The translations under genes were made by a program, and so were the position numbers. From the NCBI RefSeq assembly GCF_907165195.1, contig NZ_OU015584.1, forward strand, positions 1,488,001 through 1,552,000: a stretch of DNA of 64,000 nt, read 5' to 3'. Under the pieces are notes generated by a model. The model was not told the origin of the DNA. It saw only the letters and a list, made by a program, of their open reading frames with translations, and did no database searches. This stretch comes from Parvicella tangerina. GTDB taxonomy: Bacteria; Bacteroidota; Bacteroidia; Flavobacteriales_D; Parvicellaceae. Positions 33,503 through 40,200 of this stretch are shown here, piece after piece; within the stretch, counting starts at the first letter, position 1, and each line of letters starts with the position of its first letter.

Positions 33503-34048
33503 ATGAATACTACCAAAGAAGAGAAGGAGGAGTTGAGAAGTCGAATGTTGGCTTTGAGGAAACAATTGAATCCTAAAGAAAAACGTAGATTGGATCACGA
33601 TATTTGTGAAAGACTTAAGCGAATTATAATTCGAAAAGATGCTCAGGTTGTTCATGCTTATTTGCCAATAAAGGGGGAGGTAGATATAACACCTTTTATC
33701 AATTGGTTGTTAAAAAAAGGTGTTCAGGTAATTTGCCCTAAAGTATTGCCTAAAAGACAATTGTCGAATTTAGTGTTTACAGGTTTCGATAATATTGAGG
33801 TTGGAGTATTTCAGACCATTCACCCTTCTGGTAATCACTTATATGATGGACCAATAGATGTGATTGTGATGCCAGGATTAGCCTTTGATAAGGAGCTAAA
33901 TAGACTTGGATATGGAGGGGGCTATTATGATCGGTTTTTACTAAAACACCTCGATTCGCTTAAAGTTGCAGTTCAATACGGCTTTCAAGTCCATGAGACT
34001 ATTCCAATCGAAGACCACGATGTTAAAGTCGATACTCTCTTGAATTGA
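33503..34048 (+). CDS. 5-formyltetrahydrofolate cyclo-ligase
   Basis: 181 residues. The N-terminus KEELRSRMLALRKQLNPKEK and the C-terminal motif DKELNRLGYGGGYYDRFL, with ATP- and folate-binding Gly-rich loop, are typical of the family. It converts 5-formyl-THF to 5,10-methenyl-THF using ATP in the cytoplasm. By the attachment-site positions it is the rightmost island gene, which is unexpected for a housekeeping enzyme. Either it is cargo, or the right boundary has a more complex history. It is followed by a terminator at 34138-34167. Confidence 0.93.
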   Translation: MNTTKEEKEELRSRMLALRKQLNPKEKRRLDHDICERLKRIIIRKDAQVVHAYLPIKGEVDITPFINWLLKKGVQVICPKVLPKRQLSNLVFTGFDNIEVGVFQTIHPSGNHLYDGPIDVIVMPGLAFDKELNRLGYGGGYYDRFLLKHLDSLKVAVQYGFQVHETIPIEDHDVKVDTLLN

Positions 34049-34117
34049 GTTTATATTGCCTCAATATACCGTTCAACCAATTTAACATCTTCAAAGAAAT
34101 AGTTCGAACTTTCTCTG

Positions 34118-34130
34118 GTATCGCCCACTA
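34118..34130. repeat. Possible degenerate copy of the tRNA 3' end
   Basis: ATCGCCCAC at 34120-34128 matches the tRNA-Val acceptor end, and GTTCGAA occurs a little upstream (34102-34108), as in the tRNA T-loop, but the spacing is five bases longer. It could be a scar of an earlier integration event. Only nine contiguous bases match the attachment core. Confidence 0.25.
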
Positions 34131-34137
34131 AGAAATC

Positions 34138-34167
34138 AAAGCTCAACACATTGTGTTGGGCTTTTTT
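34138..34167 (+). terminator. Rho-independent terminator after the cyclo-ligase gene
   Basis: AAGCTCAACACA and TGTTGGGCTT form a stem with a three-base loop, followed by Ts. Confidence 0.7.
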
Positions 34168-34273
34168 CGGTTTTATGCTTTAGATAATTTATTTTCTGAA
34201 ATGCATGAAGATGAAAAAGCAGCCATTCGGCTTAGCTTTGATTTCGGAATTCGGGGCAGGAGGATCATAAAAT

Positions 34274-34292
34274 AATCCTACATCGCCCACCA
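34274..34292. repeat. Right attachment site of the genomic island
   Basis: Exact 19-bp copy of the tRNA-Val 3' end (AATCCTACATCGCCCACCA, also at 18854-18872). It is followed by a new hairpin terminator rather than by any tRNA body, as expected for an attR. Confidence 0.85.
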
Positions 34293-34297
34293 GACAC

Positions 34298-34333
34298 AAA
34301 CCCAGTTATACTTTAGTATGGCTGGGTTTTTTG
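34298..34333 (+). terminator. Probable original terminator of tRNA-Val
   Basis: AAACCCAG and CTGGGTTT form a stem followed by T-rich sequence, six bases after the right attachment repeat. Before island insertion it would have directly followed the tRNA. Confidence 0.65.
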
Positions 34334-34442
34334 TTTTCAGAATGTTCTATAAGATGAATTAGCATAATCCTGTCTTTAGAAGTGTTTCAATTATAAATAA
34401 TAAAGGAGCAAATTACTCTGATTTTAATTCTATTCTATGTTT

Positions 34443-34707
34443 TACAACGTTTAGTATATGGCAAGTAGGGCAGTAGAAAGCGATAAACTTTCAACTTTGC
34501 ACTGAGCCAAAACGCTGTATTTTGCTTTTAACTTTTGGTTGATCAAAAGCCAAATCAGAGATTACCCGTAGGGAAATATCTTCTTGCCCGAAAGAAAATG
34601 TTCCATTTCATGAGGGAAATATACAATTTGGCGTTCACACTTGGTCAGTTCCAAATAACCTTTATAGTCACTCAGCCCTATGTGATTTTATATATTCTAA
34701 GTTGGGT
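34443..34707. repeat. attC-like palindrome R1 (chimeric, with apical insertion)
   Basis: Left arm starts ACAACGTTTAGTATATGG and continues through AAGTAGGGCAGTAG, nearly as in R2. The right arm (CCCTATGTGATTTTATAT, then AAGTTGGGTG) is instead nearly as in R3. The apical GCCAAATC hairpin seen in R2 and R3 is split by about 67 extra bases. It ends in GTTGGGT (34701-34707), complementary to ACCCAAC at the start of R2. The ParE gene ends 12 bases to the right. Confidence 0.75.
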
Positions 34708-34719
34708 GTAGTCATTTTT

Positions 34720-35019
34720 TTATTCAGATATTCTATTCTTTAAGTCCATACGATCATGCAGAATTCTTGTGATTTCAACAATGCTGTCGTCTAGTTTACG
34801 GTAGAATACAATATGACGATTTGTTTTTAGACCAAATAGATCAGGTCGAACTCCTTCGTAATTTTTGCCCAGTTTAGGATTGTTTGCAATGTCCCGACAT
34901 GTATCTAATAATAGATTATAATATTTGTCTGCTTGGTCTTCAGACCATTTATCAAAAGTATAGTCCCAAATATTCGTCAAGTCCTGAACGGCTTTATTGG
35001 TCAATTTGTAATTAGCCAT
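34720..35019 (-). CDS. parE: Type II toxin, RelE/ParE family
   Basis: 99 residues. NYKLTNKAVQDLTNIWDYTF, LLLDTCRDIANNPKLGKNY, TNRHIVFYRKLDD and EITRILHDRMD follow the ParE pattern. ParE toxins inhibit DNA gyrase; related RelE proteins cleave mRNA, but the RILHDRMD ending fits ParE. The gene overlaps the antitoxin gene by 8 bases. The stop codon lies 12 bases from repeat R1, as in integron cassettes, and the pair is the only content of cassette 1. Confidence 0.93.
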   Translation of the reverse strand: MANYKLTNKAVQDLTNIWDYTFDKWSEDQADKYYNLLLDTCRDIANNPKLGKNYEGVRPDLFGLKTNRHIVFYRKLDDSIVEITRILHDRMDLKNRISE

Positions 35020-35263
35020 TCTTTTTACGTCTTGCTTTTAATTCGGTGAGATGATTCTCGGCATCGAAGTCTTCAGCTATTCCACTGTCAATTCCTTCTT
35101 GAATGGCATTTTTTAAAGCGATAACCTTACTTTCTTCATTCTCGAGCAAACGCAACCCAGCTCTAATTACTTCACTAACATTTTTGTATCGACCAGCAGA
35201 AACTTGAGTCTGTACAAATTGATCAAAATAATTACCAAGTGATACGGATGTATTTTTACTCAT
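35012..35263 (-). CDS. parD: Type II antitoxin, ParD family
   Basis: 83 residues from the ATG at 35263; an upstream in-frame ATG at 35311 adds residues that do not belong to the fold. Ribbon-helix-helix N-terminus (TSVSLGNYFDQFVQTQVSAG and NVSEVIRAGLRLLENEE), then an acidic toxin-binding tail. It neutralises ParE and should autoregulate the operon. The promoter must lie in the 72 bases between the start and R2. Confidence 0.92.
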   Translation of the reverse strand: MSKNTSVSLGNYFDQFVQTQVSAGRYKNVSEVIRAGLRLLENEESKVIALKNAIQEGIDSGIAEDFDAENHLTELKARRKKNG

Positions 35264-35334
35264 GATTTTATTGTTTCGAGTAAAGTTACCAAAAATTGGT
35301 ATAAAACACAAAAGAAAGGAGTTTTTTAGATTAC

Positions 35335-35529
35335 ACCCAACGGTTAGTATATGGCAAGTAGGGCAGTAGAAAGCACTGAACCTTCAAGTTTGCACTAAGC
35401 CAAAACGTTGTATTTTATTTTTATCTTATTCATTCTTAAAAGCCAAATCAACGATTTGGCGGTGTTTGTAAGTAGCACCGAACTTTCCTAAACCACTGTA
35501 CGCCCTATTTGCTATATACATTGTTACCT
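35335..35529. repeat. attC-like palindrome R2 (195 bp)
   Basis: Starts ACCCAAC (a perfect RYYYAAC) and ends GTTACCT. Arms GTTAGTATATGGCAAGTAGG and CGCCCTATTTGCTATATACA are imperfect complements. The apex is a perfect 8-bp hairpin, GCCAAATC-AAC-GATTTGGC, at 35442-35460. The YitT-family gene ends 15 bases to its right. Confidence 0.8.
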
Positions 35530-35544
35530 GCTGGTATTTTAGCC

Positions 35545-36525
35545 TCAATGTTTTAATGCTCGTTTCTTTATCTTACCTCCCTTTGTATCTTTCACACTAT
35601 TCATTACTACAAAAGCTGATGGTTCAATTTTTTCAATTTCTGTATTTAGCTTGGATAATTCTAGCCGCGTAATTACGGTATAAATTACTTTCACATCTTT
35701 TGGCTCTCCGCTTCTACCATAACCTTTGGCTCCATGATGGACAGTTACGCCACGCCCCATTTTGTTAATAATCATTTGTCGAATATCTTCACAATGCGTT
35801 GCAACTATAGTTACTCCAATATACTCTTCAATTCCTTCAACTATGAAGTCTAAAGTTTTAGAAGCTGCCAAATAGGTGATCATGGAATAGAGAGCTACAT
35901 CCACTCCAAGTAGATATGCTGCTAATCCAAATATTATTACATTAATCACAATAATTATATCCCCAATGGTAGCTCCATATTTTCTGCTCAAATATATTGC
36001 TAGGACTTCAGTCCCGTCAATAACAGCACCACCACGAATCGAAAATCCTATTCCAGCACCTAGGAAAAAACCACCGAAAACAGCAACTAATAGGTTATCA
36101 TCAGTTACATTAGGGAATGATACGGTAGCTAGAACAATAGCAAGTCCTATTATTGCTAATGTAGTTTTTATAGCAAATTGTTTACCCATTACTTTGATAC
36201 CAAGTAAGATGAAAGGAATGTTTACACAAATAATTAGTATATACAGCGGAATATGAGTCAATGCAGCAATAAGTAAAGATATTCCTGTCGCCCCGCCATC
36301 TATAAAATCATTTGTTAACAGGAAACTTTTAAACCCAAACGCTGCGGAGAAAATTCCAATTGTAATTAATGCAATGTCCTTTATCTGTCTTGTAAATGAA
36401 ATTCTATATTCTCTATAAGCTTTTGCAAGCACAAAGTCAGAATATTCCTTTTTCTTATTATTTGTTTTTTCGTCCTTATTCCTAAGTACAGAATTAATAA
36501 TTATTTGTTGCAATAAAGGATTCAT
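35545..36525 (-). CDS. YitT family membrane protein (DUF161/DUF2179)
   Basis: 326 residues. About six membrane segments with the family signature NDFIDGGATGISLLI, FAIRGG-like GFSIRGGAVIDGTEVLAI, then a cytoplasmic DUF2179 domain (GVTIVATHCEDIRQMI, GVTVHHGAKGYGRSGEPK, VIYTVITRLELSKL). Family members are probable membrane transporters of unknown substrate. It is the only gene of cassette 2, flanked by R2 (15 bases after the stop) and R3 (about 30 bases before the start), and is a full-length relative of the truncated gene at 21961-22278. Confidence 0.9.
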   Translation of the reverse strand: MNPLLQQIIINSVLRNKDEKTNNKKKEYSDFVLAKAYREYRISFTRQIKDIALITIGIFSAAFGFKSFLLTNDFIDGGATGISLLIAALTHIPLYILIICVNIPFILLGIKVMGKQFAIKTTLAIIGLAIVLATVSFPNVTDDNLLVAVFGGFFLGAGIGFSIRGGAVIDGTEVLAIYLSRKYGATIGDIIIVINVIIFGLAAYLLGVDVALYSMITYLAASKTLDFIVEGIEEYIGVTIVATHCEDIRQMIINKMGRGVTVHHGAKGYGRSGEPKDVKVIYTVITRLELSKLNTEIEKIEPSAFVVMNSVKDTKGGKIKKRALKH

Positions 36526-36554
36526 ATTTAGTCTTTTGTTTCTTTTACACTTGC

Positions 36555-36751
36555 AGGTAACGCCTCGTATAAAACACGTAGGGTAGTGGAAAGTTACAAT
36601 TTTTGTTTTTAGTACTGAGCCAAATCAGTGCATTTTGCTTTTAACTTTTGGTTGATCAAAAGCCAAATCGGTGATTTGGCGTTCACACTAGGTCAGTGCC
36701 AATTACCCTTTTTTGTTACTAAACCCTATGTGATTTTATATCTTGTTAGGC
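36555..36751. repeat. attC-like palindrome R3 (197 bp)
   Basis: Starts AGGTAAC and ends GTTAGGC (a perfect GTTRRRY). Arms CGTATAAAACACGTAGGGTA and AACCCTATGTGATTTTATAT are imperfect complements. The apex is a perfect 8-bp hairpin, GCCAAATC-GGT-GATTTGGC, at 36662-36680. The lipoprotein gene ends 15 bases to the right. Confidence 0.8.
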
Positions 36752-36766
36752 ACAGTATTTATTCAA

Positions 36767-37084
36767 TTAAGGCCCCCAATATTGAAAACGATAGGTAGTA
36801 CCTTCCATCACTTCAAATGAAATCAAACCTTCAGTCTCTGGTTTGTCAGAACAAGTAATGTTATGCTGTCCAGCTGAGATAGGACCTTTCTCTCCAATTT
36901 GATATGGCCAAATTTTACCATCTACAAATATATTCCCGCAAAGACCTCCATTATTTTCTTCCACAATTAGATATGTTTTATCGTCATGTGATTTCTTATA
37001 TTTCCCTCTCAGATCAGAACCAGTAGTGCAAGCAGATGAGAAGAGGAGTATTAGAATTGTCGGGATAAATATTTGGTTTTTCAT
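36767..37084 (-). CDS. Small lipoprotein (cassette gene)
   Basis: 105 residues. Lipoprotein signal peptide MKNQIFIPTILILLFSSAC with lipobox SSAC near residue 19. The mature part has LRGKYKKSHDDKTYLIVEEN and two Cys that could pair; no family recognised. It is the sole gene of cassette 3. The start codon is only 8-10 bases from the R4 core and the stop is 15 bases from R3, so the coding region fills the cassette. Confidence 0.7.
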   Translation of the reverse strand: MKNQIFIPTILILLFSSACTTGSDLRGKYKKSHDDKTYLIVEENNGGLCGNIFVDGKIWPYQIGEKGPISAGQHNITCSDKPETEGLISFEVMEGTTYRFQYWGP

Positions 37085-37094
37085 TTTTAATTGT

Positions 37095-37130
37095 GCCTAA
37101 CGTAGGTATAAACCCTATATGGTTTATATC
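37095..37130. repeat. Short attC-like element R4
   Basis: Starts GCCTAAC (a perfect RYYYAAC, complementary to the GTTAGGC end of R3), followed by a 7-bp hairpin ATAAACC-CTATAT-GGTTTAT (37109-37128). It lacks the long arms and GCCAAATC apex of R1-R3, so it is either a short site or a deletion derivative. It marks the right end of the array. Confidence 0.55.
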
Positions 37131-37229
37131 AACTATGGTTATTGTCGCTAATTTAATGAAATCAAAAGACTTTTATCCACCTAAATATGGGGAATAAACT
37201 GAACTCAATTTCTTTAACAAGAATAGGTA

Positions 37230-40200
37230 TTATCGCTGCAGTTCAAACGGTCCTTGATATTCGTGGACTTCGCCTCTAAAATCAGTAACCCATAAAAGAT
37301 AATAATAACCTCCTTCACTGGCCTCAAGACCGGAATAAGTTCTACCATCCCAACCACCATCTAAGGCTTCAAATTCATACATTAATTGTCCCCATCTGTT
37401 GTAAATCATACAATGAAGGTCTGTAGCATTTTGTAGCGTAAAGTGGAAGATATCGTTCTCATCATCTCCATTAGGTGTGAAGATGTTTGGAATGATAATC
37501 GAGTATTCTCCTGATGCATCGATCATAACAGAAGCGGTATCTGAACATCCAAACTCATCTGTCACAATTAGCTCAATGGTATAGTTTCCCATTTCATCAT
37601 AAGTAACGGTCGGTTCAAATTGCGCAGAATTGGTACCATTTCCCATGTCCCACAAATAAGATAGGTTACTTCCTGTAGAGTTATTGGTTGTACTTACGTT
37701 TAGTGGGATAACTCCAGAAGTTGGAGTTGGGGTAAAGTCGGCTGTAGGAGCCGCTGCGCTAATCACTGTCACGTCAGTAGATGAAGAACATCCGTTATCA
37801 TTTGTAACCGTCAATGTGTATGTCCCAGCTCCTCCAGCAGTTAGGATGTTCGTATTATCACCAGACACTAAAACACCATCTGTAGTAGTCCAAACGTACG
37901 TTTCGTTGCTGCCCGTTGTACCACTTGCATCCAGGTCTACCACTGTCACGTTACAATTTAGCGTGTCAGCTGCGTTGTAACTGATCGTAGGTGTTACCGT
38001 ATCCATTGTAACCAATAGGTCTTCGGTGTCTGAACAACCATTGTCTCCTGTAACCGTAACTGTGTATGTCCCCGCTGCATCAACTGTTGCGTTGCTTCCA
38101 GTCTGAGAAACTAGGTTTCCATCACTAGTGGTGAAGTTATAGGTTAAGTTCGTTCCAATTGAATTGCTGCCGTCAAGTATTGCTTGATTGTTTGATGTAC
38201 AAGTAATAATCGTAGATGCAGTGGCAGATAAGTCTGCCGTAGGAGATATCGTATCTGTTGAAATGGTTACAGTTGCTGTAGCCGTACAGTTGTTTGAAGT
38301 GTTCGTAACTAAAATAGTGTAATCACCTTCTTGATCAACAGATGGAGTAGTAGTGGTTCCGCTGATTATTGTACCCGTTCCTGTAGTAGACCATGAGTAA
38401 GTAATGTTCGTCCCACTATCTGAACCTGAACCATCCAAAGTGACAGGTAGGTTATTCGAAGAACATGTTACGGTAATATCCGCTCCTGCGTCTGCAACTG
38501 GGGCGTTTGAATCTGGAATAACGTCAACAATATCTGTGTCAGTACATCCATTAGATCCCGTTACCGTTAAAGTAAATGTACCAGTGGCGTCAGCATCTGG
38601 TGTAGCTGTATTTCCGTTTGTAATTGTGCCAGGCCCTGTCCAATCATAGGTAATACCTGTTCCGGTAGATCCTGAACCATCTAAAGCCACAGTAGAAACT
38701 CCACAAGGAAAGTTCACATCTGCTCCCGCCATTGCATTTGGTGATGCGGTGTCAATCGCTAAGGTAATATCTACAAAGTCACTACAACTGTTCGTAGTGT
38801 TTGTAATAGTCAACGTATACGTACCATCTTGATCAGCAGTAGTGGATAAAGAAGAAGTAGAACCAGTAATGTTTCCATCAGAAGTGCTCCATGCAATTGT
38901 GTAACCCGCTCCTGAAGAAGAGCCTGTTCCATCTAGCGTAATGGAAGGATTGTTACAATCTACGGTAGCTGCACTCGGTGTAGCCGAAACAGTTGGTAAG
39001 GTAACATCTTCTGTGATCGTAATACTTGCCGTATTCGTACATCCATTTCCTGGATCCGTTACCGTCATCGTATAATCACCAGGAGCATCAATGGTTGGAG
39101 TAGCAGTAGTTCCACCACTCACAATATTTCCTCCAGTAGTTGTCCATGAGTAGTTTACTCCAGCAGTAGTAGATGAACCTGCTATGGTCGTTGAAGTCGT
39201 ACTACAGTCTAGATCAGAAGTAGCTCCAATCTGTGCGTCTGGCGTATTCGCATCAGCAATAACTTCAACTTCATCCGTATTCGTACATCCACTAGTAGGG
39301 TTCGTAACTGTCATAGTGTAAGTACCACTTCCGTTTACATCGGGAGTAGCAGTAGATCCACCTGAAACGATACCAGGTCCTGACCAGCTAAAGTTTACAC
39401 CTCCCGTTGAAGAGGAACCGTTTAGCGTTAAAGTTGGCGAGCTACATGTTAGTGTTTGATCAAGTCCAGCATCAGCGTTAGGTGTTACTGTATCTATGGC
39501 AAGTGTCACATCTACAAAATCGCTACAGCTATTCACTGTATTCGTAATTGTCAAGGTATAGGTTCCATCTTGATCAGCAGTAGTGGATAAAGAAGAAGTT
39601 GATCCTGTAATGTTACCATCAGAAGTGCTCCATACAGTCGTATATCCAGCTCCCGAAGAAGATCCTGTACCGTCTAGTGTAATTGAAGGATTGTTACAAT
39701 CTACGGTAGTTGCACTCGGTGTAGCCGAAACAGTAGGTAAGGTAACATCTTCAGCGATTGTGATGTTGGCAGTATTGGTACATCCATTTCCTGGATCAGT
39801 TACCGTCATCGTATAATCACCCGGAGCGTCAATGGTTGGAGTAGCGGTAGTTCCTCCGCTCACAATGTTACCTCCAGTAGTTGTCCATGAGTAATTCACA
39901 CCTGGAGTTGTCGAAGATCCTGCTATGGCTGTAGAAGTAGTACTACAATCTAAGTCTGATGTAGCTCCGATCTGCGCATCTGGAATATTAGCATCAGCAT
40001 TAACTACCATATCATCTGACGCAGTACATCCATTACCTGGGTCAGTTACAGTCAGTGTGTAAGTACCTGTACCATTCACGTCTGGAGTTGCTGAAGAGCC
40101 TCCTGACACTATACTTGGCCCACTCCAGCTATAGGTAGCTCCAACAGTACTCGATGATCCGCTTAAGGTTAGAGTAGTTGTGGCACAGGTTAACGTTAGG

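Larger units (their letters stand above)
18873..34292. mobile_element. Integrated genomic island of about 15.4 kb at tRNA-Val
   Basis: It is bounded by the 19-bp direct repeats at 18854-18872 and 34274-34292, with a large serine recombinase at the left boundary pointing into the tRNA. Cargo in order: IS3-family element, truncated YitT gene, nhaA, membrane sensor/kinase/sigma-54 activator, Cys-rich protein-GDH-AlaDH operon, DUF2490-like protein, Rrf2-globin-RIC operon, folate cyclo-ligase. The tRNA's likely original terminator now lies just right of the right repeat (34298-34333), which supports insertion between the tRNA and its terminator. No transfer, phage or replication genes were seen. 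Confidence 0.75.
34443..37130 (-). mobile_element. Putative gene cassette array with attC-like sites and no integrase
   Basis: Three cassettes (ParDE; YitT family; lipoprotein) alternate with palindromic repeats R1-R4. For every cassette the core at one end is the exact complement of the core at the other: GTTGGGTGTA/TACACCCAAC, GTTACCTGC/GCAGGTAAC, GTTAGGCAC/GTGCCTAAC. All genes are on the minus strand and stop 12-15 bases before a repeat, exactly as genes sit in integron cassettes. No integron integrase, attI or tyrosine recombinase gene is in the window. If related to integrons this is a CALIN-like array; the sites are longer than the usual 57-141 bp attC. Confidence 0.65.

Noticed and set aside
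34443-37130. R1-R4 as simple bidirectional terminators
   Set aside because: They are far too long, lack T runs, share sequence between copies, and their outer cores covary by cassette.
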